A DNA stretch of 64,000 nt from assembly GCF_009807035.1 (NCBI RefSeq), contig NZ_WUBI01000001.1, forward strand, positions 434,001 to 498,000, read 5' to 3'. The notes below the pieces were generated by a model. The model had not been told where the DNA came from. It did no database searches and was given only the letters and a program-made list of their open reading frames with translations. The stretch comes from Paenibacillus dendrobii (GTDB lineage: Bacteria > Bacillota > Bacilli > Paenibacillales > Paenibacillaceae). Below, piece after piece: positions 8,234 to 16,985 of the stretch. The first letter of the stretch is position 1. The number at the start of each line of letters is the position of its first letter. A program made the position numbers and the translations under genes.

Positions 8234-9982
8234 ATGAAAAAAGGCGTTTACTTATTAACATCATTAATGATTGTTGGTTCTTTGCTCCTTTCTGCTTGCT
8301 CCGATTCCAAAGAAACAGCATCATCGGGCACGAGCACAACTCAAACCGAGCAAGGCTCACAAGATAAGCCGGCTTCGACTCCTGCAGGGGATTCGGGACT
8401 TACCGAACCTTATAGCGCAGCGGATATGGCTAAGCTTCCATCGGCAGCAAAGCAGCGTACGGATACGATCATCGTTGGTTTGACAGATCCGAGCGGGGCG
8501 TTTACGCCATATTTTACCCAGAGCGGTTATGACGGCAACGTGAATTCCCTTCTGTTCAGTTCTTTGGTAACCGTAGATGAGAAGGGGTTGCCAATCCCGG
8601 ACTTGGCGGAGAAATGGGATGTTTCGGATGACCAGTTAACTTATACATATCATCTCCGCAAGGATTTGAAATTCAGCGATGGATCGCCATTGACCGCAGA
8701 TGACGTGGCATTCACATGGACCATTTTGTTCGACAAGTCCTATGACGGCGACTCCATGATTCCAACGCTTCCCGTAAAGGGAGCTCAAGCTTATAAAGAA
8801 GGCAAGGCCCAGAGCGTCGACGGCATTAAAGTGATCGATCCGCTGACGATATCCGTGACGCTGGATAAACCAAACGCTACCGCACTCGTTATGTTAGGCG
8901 ATAAAGTCTTGTCCAAAGCCTACTACGGTAAAGATTATAAGTTTGGCCAACTGGAATATATCAAAAAACTTCATTCGAACCCGGTAGGCAACGGACCTTA
9001 TAAACTTGAGAAATTCGTTCCGGGGCAGGAAGTACGCTTTGTGGCGAACGAGAACTACTACAAAGGCAAACCGAAAACAGAACATTTCATCTACAAAACC
9101 GCTGAGGGCGACACCTGGCAGTATCTCGAAACGGGTGAGGTGGATTACGCTTCATTCAGTGCCACGACAGAAAATATCGATAAACTGAAAAGCCTTGGAT
9201 TCGTAAACATCATTCCATATACGCCAAGCACTTATGGATATCTGCAAGTGAATCTGGAACATGAAGCATTAAAGGACAAAAAGGTCCGTCAGGCTCTGAC
9301 CTATGGACTGGACCGTCAAAGCATTTTTGTAGATGCTAACCAAGGTGCGGGTTCGGTTGCCAACATTCCATCATCCCCGATTTCTTGGTCGTATACGGAA
9401 GACGGAATCAACCCTTACAAATTCGATACGGAAAAAGCAAAACAGCTTTTGGATGAAGCCGGATGGAAAGAAGGGGCGGGCGGTATCCGCGAGAAAGACG
9501 GTAAACAGCTAGTGATACACTTCCTGGGTTCGAAGAGCAAACAAACGGATATCTTCATTGCGGTCGCGAAGGAAAACTTCCAGGCAATCGGCGTGAAATT
9601 CGAGCCAGAAGTGTTTGCAGACTTTAACTCGCTGGTATCTAAAGTGGAAAGCGGAGATTACGACCTCGTATCCTTCTCGACGCCGATGCTGACGGATCCT
9701 TCAGACGGACTGGTACAGTTCCTGGATGGTGAGATTAAGGGATACGACAATCCGAAACTGAAAGAGCTGTATGAAAAAGGTTTGGCCACTTCGGACATTG
9801 AAGAACGCAAACAAATATACAAAGAGATCTACCAGCTTCTGAACGATGAACTTCCGATTATCTTTACCAGCTATAAGAAGACCGTCTATGGCTATAATGG
9901 ACGGATCGATCAACTGGCCGTTAGCCCGTTTGTTGGTCTGGCAAACAGTCTTCCGGACTGGTCGCTGAAGCCGGCACAATAA
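8234..9982 (+). CDS. Peptide ABC transporter substrate-binding lipoprotein (SBP family 5)
   Basis: 582 aa. A lipoprotein signal ends in LLLSAC with the lipidated Cys at 22, followed by a Ser/Thr/Gln-rich linker. The SBP_bac_5 domain follows, with LAEKWDVSDDQLTYTYHLRK and KFSDGSPLTADDVAFTW, the classic Opp/Dpp/App signature, and a C-terminal lobe with EERKQIYKEIYQLLNDELPI. It captures peptides outside the cell for the permeases and ATPases encoded downstream in the same direction. GGGAGG at 8218-8223 precedes the ATG. Whether the ligand is oligopeptide, dipeptide or another amide cannot be told from sequence. A hairpin after the gene likely lets it be expressed above the rest of the operon. 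Confidence 0.92.
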   Translation: MKKGVYLLTSLMIVGSLLLSACSDSKETASSGTSTTQTEQGSQDKPASTPAGDSGLTEPYSAADMAKLPSAAKQRTDTIIVGLTDPSGAFTPYFTQSGYDGNVNSLLFSSLVTVDEKGLPIPDLAEKWDVSDDQLTYTYHLRKDLKFSDGSPLTADDVAFTWTILFDKSYDGDSMIPTLPVKGAQAYKEGKAQSVDGIKVIDPLTISVTLDKPNATALVMLGDKVLSKAYYGKDYKFGQLEYIKKLHSNPVGNGPYKLEKFVPGQEVRFVANENYYKGKPKTEHFIYKTAEGDTWQYLETGEVDYASFSATTENIDKLKSLGFVNIIPYTPSTYGYLQVNLEHEALKDKKVRQALTYGLDRQSIFVDANQGAGSVANIPSSPISWSYTEDGINPYKFDTEKAKQLLDEAGWKEGAGGIREKDGKQLVIHFLGSKSKQTDIFIAVAKENFQAIGVKFEPEVFADFNSLVSKVESGDYDLVSFSTPMLTDPSDGLVQFLDGEIKGYDNPKLKELYEKGLATSDIEERKQIYKEIYQLLNDELPIIFTSYKKTVYGYNGRIDQLAVSPFVGLANSLPDWSLKPAQ

Positions 9983-9997
9983 TCCAGCACACATGTC

Positions 9998-10036
9998 GTC
10001 CCTCGTCCGAAAGCAGCTTTACTGCGGACGGGGGAC
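9998..10036 (+). other. Intercistronic stem-loop after the binding-protein gene
   Basis: GTCCC and CGTCCG pair with CGGAC(G) and GGGAC, with an inner AGCAG/CTGC extension. No T-run follows, so it is more likely an mRNA-stabilising or partial-termination element that raises binding-protein output, as is common in Opp operons. Confidence 0.55.
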
Positions 10037-10057
10037 AATGCGATTAGGAGGCTAATG

Positions 10058-11014
10058 ATGAGTGCTTATTTAACAAAACGGATCAGTTACATGTTGATCA
10101 TCCTGCTGGCAGCATCACTGCTGATATTTAGTTTGTATGCGCTGACGCCGGGGGATTTTATCAGCAACAATATCAAGCTGACTCCTGAACGCAAAGCGGA
10201 GCTCAGAGAGATTTACGGCTTGAACAAGCCCATGCTGGAACGTTATGGCATATGGATGAAAAATGCATTGCACGGCGATTTTGGCTACTCCCTGGCGCAG
10301 CAAAAGCCGGTATTAACGCTGTTCAACGAATATATTTGGAATTCATTTTTACTGGCGGCCGTATCTACGTTTTTGACTTGGCTCATTGCCGTGATTATCG
10401 GAGTCGTGTCAGCCTATAAGCAGTATTCATGGTTTGACACGCTTGTCATGGTTTTGATTTTTGCGGCGATGTCGCTGCCATCCTTTTTCATAGGCTTATT
10501 TCTGATTAAGATTTTCGCAGTGGACCTGAAATGGCTCCCGCCCGGAGGCATGCTAACCACGGGAAGCAACGCCGTAGGCTGGGCTTACGCCAAAGAAGTC
10601 ATCAAGCACATGACACTGCCGGTCGTGGTTATGACGCTGCTCGGGGTAGGTTCTCTGACGCGTTACTTCCGCAGTAATATGATTGATGTCATCAAACAGG
10701 ATTATATCCGCACGGCCCGTGCCAAAGGATTAAAAGAAGGCAAAGTCCTGTTCAGGCATGCCCTGCGCAACGCGCTGCTGCCTGCGATTACACTGGTGGG
10801 ATTCGAGCTTCCGGCTTTGTTCGGCGGTTCTCTGATTATTGAGAAGATTTTTAACTGGCCGGGGATCGGCCAACTGTACATGCAATCCTTCGGTCTGCGG
10901 GATTATCCTCTATTAATGGGCTTTACCATGCTGCTTGCCGTACTGACAGTCATTGGAACGCTCATTTCCGACGTGTTGTATCATATTGCCGATCCGCGCG
11001 TGCGGCTGCATTAA
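10058..11014 (+). CDS. Peptide ABC transporter permease (DppB/OppB type)
   Basis: About 318 aa. Of two adjacent ATGs, the second (10058) has the better 6-base spacing to AGGAGG at 10046-10051. N-terminal TM helix, then GLNKPMLERYGIWMKNALHGDFGYS, the hallmark of DppB/OppB proteins, five further helices, and the EAA-type loop YIRTARAKGLKEGKVLFRHA. The C-terminus EKIFNWPGIGQLYMQS is also diagnostic. It forms the channel with the next permease. Confidence 0.93.
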   Translation: MSAYLTKRISYMLIILLAASLLIFSLYALTPGDFISNNIKLTPERKAELREIYGLNKPMLERYGIWMKNALHGDFGYSLAQQKPVLTLFNEYIWNSFLLAAVSTFLTWLIAVIIGVVSAYKQYSWFDTLVMVLIFAAMSLPSFFIGLFLIKIFAVDLKWLPPGGMLTTGSNAVGWAYAKEVIKHMTLPVVVMTLLGVGSLTRYFRSNMIDVIKQDYIRTARAKGLKEGKVLFRHALRNALLPAITLVGFELPALFGGSLIIEKIFNWPGIGQLYMQSFGLRDYPLLMGFTMLLAVLTVIGTLISDVLYHIADPRVRLH

Positions 11015-11032
11015 AGAAAGGGGAAATATTTC

Positions 11033-11962
11033 ATGTCACTGAACAGCACTCCGCTGCCTGGGGCGGTCGGGGGGACGAAGCCCCGTACGAAATCTTCTTC
11101 CCTGTTTGGGCAATCGATGCGCAGGCTTATGAAGAATAAACTTGCCATTTCAGGACTAGTGGTTGTTATTATCATGTTTTTGGCTTGTTTTGTCGGGCCT
11201 TTCTTTTCGCCATACACAGACAATAAGGTGAACATGGCTGTGATGAATAAGGCGCCGAACATCAAGCATTGGCTTGGGACCGATGCGCTTGGAAGGGACG
11301 TTCTGACGCGCGTGCTGCAGGCTGGCCGCATTTCGTTGACGGTTGGACTCGCGTCCATGGTACTGTCTGTGTTTATCGGAGCGCTTCTCGGAGCTATCGC
11401 CGGCTATTACCGGGGGGTTGCCGATCAAGTCATCATGCGAATTGCGGATTTACTGCTGACCATTCCAGGACTGCCGCTGCTGTTTATTTTCGGGGCGTTA
11501 TTATCGGACTGGAAGGTGCCCACAGAATACAGAATGTATATCGTCATGTTCATGCTGGGTTTTGTGAACTGGCCGGGGCTTGCGCGGATGGTCCGTGGAC
11601 AGATGCTGAGCTTGCGTGAGCGCGAATTCATGCAGGCTGCGGTTGTTCTTGGACTTAACGACCGTCGCAAATTGTTTAACCATCTGCTTCCCAATATCGT
11701 CCCATTGCTCATTGTCATTGCCACATTGAATATCGGCGGCTCGATTCTCAGCGAGTCGGTGCTTAGCTTCTTCGGTCTGGGCGTCATGGCGCCAACTCCC
11801 ACCTGGGGCAATATGATCGATGCTGCGAATAACCTGATCGATTTTCAGGAACATCCTTGGCTCTGGATTCCTCCGGGCTTCTCTATTTTCGCAACCGTGA
11901 TTGCGATTAATATTTTCGGTGATGGGCTGCGGGATGTTCTTGATCCTAAACAGAAGAGGTAG
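11033..11962 (+). CDS. Peptide ABC transporter permease (DppC/OppC type)
   Basis: 309 aa, starting 18 bases after the previous gene with AAAGGGGAAA as ribosome binding site. An OppC N-terminal segment (RRLMKNKLAISGLVVVIIMF) is followed by HWLGTDALGRDVLTRVLQAGRISLTVG, diagnostic of DppC/OppC, then the EAA loop FMQAAVVLGLNDRRKLFNHL. The second half of the heterodimeric peptide channel. Confidence 0.93.
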   Translation: MSLNSTPLPGAVGGTKPRTKSSSLFGQSMRRLMKNKLAISGLVVVIIMFLACFVGPFFSPYTDNKVNMAVMNKAPNIKHWLGTDALGRDVLTRVLQAGRISLTVGLASMVLSVFIGALLGAIAGYYRGVADQVIMRIADLLLTIPGLPLLFIFGALLSDWKVPTEYRMYIVMFMLGFVNWPGLARMVRGQMLSLREREFMQAAVVLGLNDRRKLFNHLLPNIVPLLIVIATLNIGGSILSESVLSFFGLGVMAPTPTWGNMIDAANNLIDFQEHPWLWIPPGFSIFATVIAINIFGDGLRDVLDPKQKR

Positions 11963-11976
11963 GTGAAAGTCTTCCG

Positions 11977-12960
11977 ATGAAAGATCTCATTCAAATAGAC
12001 CATCTCAGCACGTATTTCAACACCGAAAGCGGAAAGGTCAAGGCTGTTGACGATGTCAGCCTGCGTGTTCGTGAGGGGGAAATCGTCTGCATTGTCGGGG
12101 AATCGGGTTGCGGCAAGAGTGTGACTGCGATGTCCATCATGGGGCTTGTGGAAGAGCCGGGCGGCAAGGTAGTCAACGGCCAAATCCATTTTGACGGCAA
12201 AGACTTGCTACAATTAACCAAAAATGAATTGCGGACGATCCGCGGAAACGATATATCAATGATTTTTCAGGAACCGATGTCTTCGTTGAATCCGGTGCTG
12301 AAAATCGGAGAGCAAATTATGGAGCCACTGATCATACATCAGAAATTAAGTAAGAAGGAAGCGCGTGAGCGGGCGATTCAGCTCATTGAGCAGGTGGGGA
12401 TTTCCAGAGCGAAACAAATCGTGGATTCCTACCCGCATGAGTTGAGCGGAGGGATGCTGCAGCGAATCATGATAGCGATTGCTATCTCCAGCAATCCCAA
12501 ACTGCTCATTGCCGATGAACCGACTACCGCGCTCGATGTGACAATTCAGGCACAGATTCTGGATATGCTCCGCCAGTTTAAGGAACAGTCCAACATGTCC
12601 ATCATGTTGATCACTCACGATCTCGGCGTTGTGGCCGAGATGGCGGATTATGTTATCGTCATGTATGCGGGGAAAATCGTTGAAGAGGGTGAGGTCGTCA
12701 AACTGTTCGAGTCACCCCAACACCCGTATACGCAAGGCTTGCTGAAATCGAAACCGGTACTAAATCAACGCCAGGATGAGCTGTACTCCATTCCAGGGCA
12801 GGTACCTAATCCGCTTGAACTGACGGAATCCTGCTATTTCCATGACCGCTGCGAGCACTGCATGGACATTTGCAGAACCCAACAGCCCAAACTGAAGGAA
12901 GTCGCTTTGCAGCAGAAAGCCGCTTGCTGGTTGTATGAGGAGGCGCTTGTTCATGGCTGA
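11977..12960 (+). CDS. Peptide ABC transporter ATP-binding protein (DppD/OppD type)
   Basis: 327 aa. Walker A GESGCGKS near residue 45, Q-loop MIFQEPMSSLNPVLK, ABC signature LSGGMLQR, and Walker B LLIADEPTTALDVT with the switch His in LITHDLGVVAEMAD. The C-terminal oligopeptide-transporter extension carries Cys residues (CYFHDRCEHCMDIC) that in this family coordinate an iron-sulfur cluster. It powers transport together with the next ATPase, whose start lies inside its last codons. Confidence 0.95.
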   Translation: MKDLIQIDHLSTYFNTESGKVKAVDDVSLRVREGEIVCIVGESGCGKSVTAMSIMGLVEEPGGKVVNGQIHFDGKDLLQLTKNELRTIRGNDISMIFQEPMSSLNPVLKIGEQIMEPLIIHQKLSKKEARERAIQLIEQVGISRAKQIVDSYPHELSGGMLQRIMIAIAISSNPKLLIADEPTTALDVTIQAQILDMLRQFKEQSNMSIMLITHDLGVVAEMADYVIVMYAGKIVEEGEVVKLFESPQHPYTQGLLKSKPVLNQRQDELYSIPGQVPNPLELTESCYFHDRCEHCMDICRTQQPKLKEVALQQKAACWLYEEALVHG

Positions 12961-13918
12961 AACTTTGCTTGAAGTCAATCATTTGAAAAAATACTTTCCG
13001 ATTCATAAAGGGTTGCTAAACCGGACCATCGGCCATGTGAAAGCAGTCGATGATATCAGCATTTCGATTCAAAAGGGTGAAACGTTCGGACTTGTGGGGG
13101 AGTCGGGAAGTGGGAAAAGCACCGTTGGCAAGACGATCGTCCGGCTGACTGAAAAGACAGAGGGCGAGATAAAGTTCAAAGGCGTGGATCTGTATACATT
13201 GTCTCCCCAAGAGCTTCGCAAGATTCGTCCAAGCATGCAGTTGATATTCCAAGATCCGTACAGTTCCCTTAATCCGCGAGTTCGGGTAGGGGATGCTATA
13301 GGTGAAGCGCTTCTGGATCATGGTCTTGTGCCGAAAGAGGAGATCCGCGACCGAGTACTTGATGTCTTGCAATCATGTGGTTTATCATCGTATCATATTG
13401 ATCGTTTTCCACATGAATTTTCGGGAGGCCAGCGTCAGCGGATCGGCATTGCGCGTGCGCTGGTTTTGAATCCGGATCTGATCATTGCGGATGAACCCGT
13501 ATCTGCCTTGGACGTATCCATTCAAGCCCAGATTATAAATCTATTCCGCAAGCTTCAGGAAACGCGGGAGCTTGCGTACTTGTTCATTTCTCATGATCTC
13601 AGCGTGGTAGAGCATCTCTGTTCCCGGATCGGGGTCATGTATCTGGGTTCCATGATGGAGACCGCGTCAAGGGATGAACTTTTCAAAAATCCGCTGCACC
13701 CATACACCAAAGCGTTATTGTCGGCCGTCCCGATTCCGATTCCAAAGCTGAAGCGGGAACGGATTGTCTTAAAGGGAGACATTCCAAACCCTGCCGATCC
13801 GCCAAGTGGTTGCAAATTCCACACACGCTGCCCGTTTGCGGTTGCGAGATGCAAGGAAGAAGTACCCGTTTTCCGCGATGCGGGTGCAGGCCATTTTGTA
13901 GCCTGTCATTTGGTATAA
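12953..13918 (+). CDS. Peptide ABC transporter ATP-binding protein (DppF/OppF type)
   Basis: About 321 aa from the ATG at 12953, set by AGGAGG at 12938-12943; it overlaps the end of the previous gene by 8 bases, so the two ATPases are coupled. Walker A GESGSGKST, Q-loop LIFQDPYSSLNPR, signature FSGGQRQRIGIARAL, Walker B LIIADEPVSALDVS, switch LFISHDLSVVEHL. A C-terminal Cys cluster (CKFHTRCPFAVARC) is again present. Last gene of the operon, closed by a perfect terminator. Confidence 0.95.
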   Translation: MAETLLEVNHLKKYFPIHKGLLNRTIGHVKAVDDISISIQKGETFGLVGESGSGKSTVGKTIVRLTEKTEGEIKFKGVDLYTLSPQELRKIRPSMQLIFQDPYSSLNPRVRVGDAIGEALLDHGLVPKEEIRDRVLDVLQSCGLSSYHIDRFPHEFSGGQRQRIGIARALVLNPDLIIADEPVSALDVSIQAQIINLFRKLQETRELAYLFISHDLSVVEHLCSRIGVMYLGSMMETASRDELFKNPLHPYTKALLSAVPIPIPKLKRERIVLKGDIPNPADPPSGCKFHTRCPFAVARCKEEVPVFRDAGAGHFVACHLV

Positions 13919-13938
13919 TTAACTTGCGGGTTCATATG

Positions 13939-13972
13939 AAAAAGGCATGGTCCAATGAGACCATGCCTTTTT
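13939..13972. terminator. Bidirectional terminator
   Basis: AAAAAGGCATGGTC and GACCATGCCTTTTT form a perfect 14-bp stem around CAATGA. It serves the peptide operon on the plus strand and the convergent nucleotidyltransferase gene on the minus strand. Confidence 0.92.
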
Positions 13973-13990
13973 GCCGTATTTATCGATTGT

Positions 13991-14563
13991 CTATTGAATA
14001 TGTACGATTCTCACGTTAGGCCAGGTAGTACTCCAATTCTTTTTCGAGATACGTCGTTCATAGATTTGTGCATGTTCTTGAGTCTCGAGAAAGTAGGGGG
14101 TAGGCTTTACGATCATATGGATCGCATCTTGAACTCCATGCGGTGCGGTCAGTTTAAGCTCGTCGTTTTCATCCAAGGTCACTCCTAGGGACGTCGCTGT
14201 TTCGGAAAAGTTCGCAATGGCATCCACGGATGAAGTAAAAGGAGGCATATTGTTAATGAGATGCATGCGGGCTTCATTCTTTACCGACCAAGGGATATGG
14301 GGATTAATGGAGAACAGAGCCCTTTCAAGTTCCTTCTCAATGGCTTCATCACAGCATCCGGGATCAAAATAAACGACATCTACATCTGGAAGCGGGGTAC
14401 GCTCAGTAAAACCATGCAGCACATCCCATATTTTCGAACGAACAAAACCTGCGCACACCCACCAATCCGGTAGCTTTAAAGTTTTGGCGGCATGAAGAAT
14501 ATCCATCATCCAGGCATCATCTCGAACGAGTTGAATGATGTCTTTTTCGTTTTTTAGAATCAA
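13991..14563 (-). CDS. Nucleotidyltransferase-like protein (COG3575 / NTP_transf_6 family)
   Basis: 190 aa from a TTG start at 14563, which is preceded by CAGGGAGGG at good spacing; an in-frame ATG at 14584 lies upstream of that site. WWVCAGFVRSKIWDVLHGF (about residues 33-51) followed by PLPDVDVVYFD (the catalytic D-x-D) is the signature of this family. The biological substrate is unknown. It is a single gene between two terminators, with no evident partner. Confidence 0.75.
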   Translation of the reverse strand: MILKNEKDIIQLVRDDAWMMDILHAAKTLKLPDWWVCAGFVRSKIWDVLHGFTERTPLPDVDVVYFDPGCCDEAIEKELERALFSINPHIPWSVKNEARMHLINNMPPFTSSVDAIANFSETATSLGVTLDENDELKLTAPHGVQDAIHMIVKPTPYFLETQEHAQIYERRISKKNWSTTWPNVRIVHIQ

Positions 14564-14738
14564 ATGTATCCCTCCCTGGAACATATATTCTTATTATTTT
14601 ACAACATGTAAGAGCGAGAGGAGAATGAAATAAAGCGAATAAACAAAAAAAATCTTTGAATATGTCGCAACTTGTCTGCTTCTGAAACGTTATAAGTAGT
14701 GTATTCCAATATTACCCAATTAAAGGACAGGTGAAAGT

Positions 14739-15254
14739 ATGAAGAATTCTAATTATCGTAAACTTTTAACCATGACCGCTGCTGTCTCCGTACTCAGCAT
14801 GATGCTGGCTACCGGAGCAGGAGCCGAATCCATCGCAGCCGACGACATTGTTTCTACTTCTTCTGCAGTGAACGAGCCTGGCGCTCTGACACCACCTCCA
14901 CCTCAAGAATTCAACACTCTTAGTATCACCGGTAATTTTAAATATCTAGCAGCAGGGGGCGCGTATATTTCAGCAGTTGGCAATGGCCAGCTAAGCGTAA
15001 ATGCAGATACCAGAGCATCATCACCTGTAGATACGATTAAAGCCTATGTAACGCTTCAACGATACACCGGGACAAGCTGGGTTGATGTATCCAGCACTAC
15101 ATTTACAAATAGTTCATCCGATTATGTATTTGGGGATGCCATGTTTACCGGGGTGAAAGGCTTCTATTATCGAGTTGCCTGCACGCATTCGATCAATAAA
15201 GGCGGACTTTATGAGCAAAGCATTGAATATTCAGGCATGGTATTGGCATATTAA
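14739..15254 (+). CDS. Small secreted protein of unknown function (DUF6147-like)
   Basis: 171 aa. A clear Sec signal peptide (positively charged N-terminus, hydrophobic residues about 9-26, likely cut after GAGA) is followed by a Pro-rich linker (ALTPPPPQEF) and a beta-rich domain with GxVKGFYYRVACTHSI and a terminal YSGMVLAY. I think this is the DUF6147 family, found in Bacillus and Paenibacillus, but that is memory, not a search. The ATG has AAAGGACAGGTG upstream. It sits next to an anti-sigma/ECF sigma pair on the other strand, with a terminator between them. Confidence 0.65.
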   Translation: MKNSNYRKLLTMTAAVSVLSMMLATGAGAESIAADDIVSTSSAVNEPGALTPPPPQEFNTLSITGNFKYLAAGGAYISAVGNGQLSVNADTRASSPVDTIKAYVTLQRYTGTSWVDVSSTTFTNSSSDYVFGDAMFTGVKGFYYRVACTHSINKGGLYEQSIEYSGMVLAY

Positions 15255-15261
15255 TCATAAC

Positions 15262-15293
15262 AAAAGCGGCAAACTGACTCAGTTTGCCGCTTT
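15262..15293. terminator. Bidirectional terminator
   Basis: AAAGCGGCAAACTGA pairs with TCAGTTTGCCGCTTT almost without a loop, between convergent genes. Confidence 0.85.
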
Positions 15294-15301
15294 AATTATA
15301 T

Positions 15302-16117
15302 CTATTGGATTTTCAGGAAATCTTTATACACCCGAACCAATTCATCCTTCGGCAGATCACTGCCAATTTGAATCATAACCGTCTGATGCATTCCTATTAG
15401 CTGATTATATACCCCAGGGCTAAAGTATAACTCATCATCGCCCAACTGTATCATTTCCGTATCTTTGGGAACGGTTGTCATGGTGGACTGATATGTTTTT
15501 AATTTCATCATGTCAATCCAAAGATTATGTTTCTCTTTATCGACGTATTTCAGCGAGATCCGGTCAAATTTGCTTCCATTCTCGGATGGGTAAGAAATAG
15601 TGTAACTGTCAAAACGATATTCGGGAGGTACCTGTGTTATATCAGGTAGAGCAAACGATAGTTTGGATTTTGCGTCCTCCAATTGCAGAGGTGAGCTTTC
15701 GCTTTTCCTTTCTTCAGACCACTCCAAACGGGCAAAATTATCATTTTCGTTTTCCTGGCCCAGGGTCTTCTCAGGATTCTCCGTTTTCGGTGTTACCAGA
15801 CTTTGCGGCGTGTCACCGTTTCTGATAATAATGCTGATCATTCCATCGCCCAAATCAACAACGGATTTTACGATAGGAGAGATCGCCTTTGTCACACCCG
15901 GTGGACTAAACAGTATGGCTCCGGCCAAAAAAGAAGCAGCCACGATACCGCTAAGTTGAATACGGCGTCTTCGTTTCCGTTTATGGTTCACTTGTTCGAG
16001 CTGCTCTTGAACCTTTTTCCAGGATGCTCGTTTGCTTTCATCGGACGTTAACGAGGATGAAGAAACAGCGCGGTCGAAAGCGACATTAAACCACTCTTCA
16101 TATTTTTCGCTTTTCAT
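15302..16117 (-). CDS. Membrane-anchored anti-sigma factor candidate with DUF4367-like domain
   Basis: 271 aa from the ATG at 16117, preceded by GTGGGGG; it overlaps the end of the ECF sigma gene by 20 bases, so the two are coupled. Cytoplasmic residues 1-45 contain WFNVAFDRAVSS..ESKRASWKKVQEQLEQVNHKRKRRRR, then one TM helix (about 48-66), then an extracellular part with a charged linker and a C-terminal domain (LPDITQVPPEYRFDSYTISY ... PKDELVRVYKDFLKIQ) like DUF4367 in other sigma-regulator proteins. By position and topology it should bind and silence the upstream sigma factor. No zinc-binding ZAS motif (HxxxCxxC) is present. Confidence 0.75.
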   Translation of the reverse strand: MKSEKYEEWFNVAFDRAVSSSSLTSDESKRASWKKVQEQLEQVNHKRKRRRRIQLSGIVAASFLAGAILFSPPGVTKAISPIVKSVVDLGDGMISIIIRNGDTPQSLVTPKTENPEKTLGQENENDNFARLEWSEERKSESSPLQLEDAKSKLSFALPDITQVPPEYRFDSYTISYPSENGSKFDRISLKYVDKEKHNLWIDMMKLKTYQSTMTTVPKDTEMIQLGDDELYFSPGVYNQLIGMHQTVMIQIGSDLPKDELVRVYKDFLKIQ

Positions 16118-16685
16118 CCTTAATCCCCCACTCTTTAAACAGCATTTTTTTGATACTCTCCCGAGCGCGGAAGAGACGTTGCTTGACGACATCTTCACTC
16201 AGGTCCAACAAATTTGATATTTCTTTGTATGTCAGCCCTTGCTTCCAGCGATATTGGAGTAAAACTCTGTATTCAGGCTTTAAAAGCTGCAGGTATTCCA
16301 TGATAGATTCTTCGATTAGCTTGGTTTCTACCGTATTTTCTACCGATACGGGAGATTGAGGAATTTCCTCTTTATACATAAAAACACCTTCAACATCCAA
16401 TTGGTTACGGTAGTTTTTATTTTTTCTCAAATAATTAATGGTGGTATTTTTGGTGACGACTTTGAGCCATGCTCTCAGTTTGCCCTCGTTCTCGAAAACG
16501 GGCTTGTTCTTGATGACTTTAATGAACGAATCCTGTATGATATCTTCGGTTGCCGCGTGATCTTTAATAATATAGAAAATCATGCCATATGCAAAATCAT
16601 AATATTCATAATATATCTCTTCCTGCAGATCCTGACTGATATCGCTGAAATCTGCTGTTGCTAGCAGTCTGATCATATTGGACAT
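16098..16685 (-). CDS. ECF-type RNA polymerase sigma factor
   Basis: 195 aa. Region 2 spans about residues 25-90 (ATEDIIQDSFIKVIKNKPVF and LRAWLKVVTKNTTINYLRK are region 2.2-2.4 features), then region 4 at about 135-185 (LLQYRWKQGLTYKEISNLLD and VVKQRLFRARESIKK). No region 1.1 or 3 is present, as expected for ECF factors. GAAGGGGA precedes the ATG. It is first in a two-gene unit with the anti-sigma gene. I could not find a repeated ECF-like promoter upstream of both this gene and a neighbour, so the regulon is unknown. Confidence 0.88.
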   Translation of the reverse strand: MSNMIRLLATADFSDISQDLQEEIYYEYYDFAYGMIFYIIKDHAATEDIIQDSFIKVIKNKPVFENEGKLRAWLKVVTKNTTINYLRKNKNYRNQLDVEGVFMYKEEIPQSPVSVENTVETKLIEESIMEYLQLLKPEYRVLLQYRWKQGLTYKEISNLLDLSEDVVKQRLFRARESIKKMLFKEWGIKDEKRKI

Positions 16686-16877
16686 GGTATTCCCCTTCCC
16701 GAAACCCCCGTCTTCTGTTTTTTCACTTACATTCTATTTTACAATATTTCTGGATACATGGCCTAATATTTGGCATTAATTTTTTTTGAGGAACAGGCGA
16801 TAAAGATGCGATAAATCAAGCAATAACGAGTTAACGTTCCAAATATATGTTTTTCCCTTGGCAAAAAGTCGATATTT

Positions 16878-16889
16878 CGGAATATTCCG
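16878..16889. promoter_or_regulatory. 12-bp palindrome upstream of the tandem KdpD gene
   Basis: CGGAATATTCCG is a perfect palindrome about 100 bases before the preferred start at 16986. It could be an operator. The interval 16686-16985 otherwise holds the ECF sigma promoter region on the minus strand and no convincing sigma-A promoter that I could see. Confidence 0.35.
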
Positions 16890-16985
16890 TACTACATGCC
16901 ACAAATCATGCATGACGGATTTTACTTAAATGCCATTCCGGCTTACGATTCACCTCAAGAGCTGGATGTAGGGGAGACGGAAATC

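Noticed and set aside
16896..16985. Upstream ATG (16896) as start of the tandem KdpD protein
   Set aside because: No ribosome binding site and no KdpD-like sequence in the first 30 residues; the ATG at 16986 has AGGGGAG and begins at the usual KdpD N-terminus.
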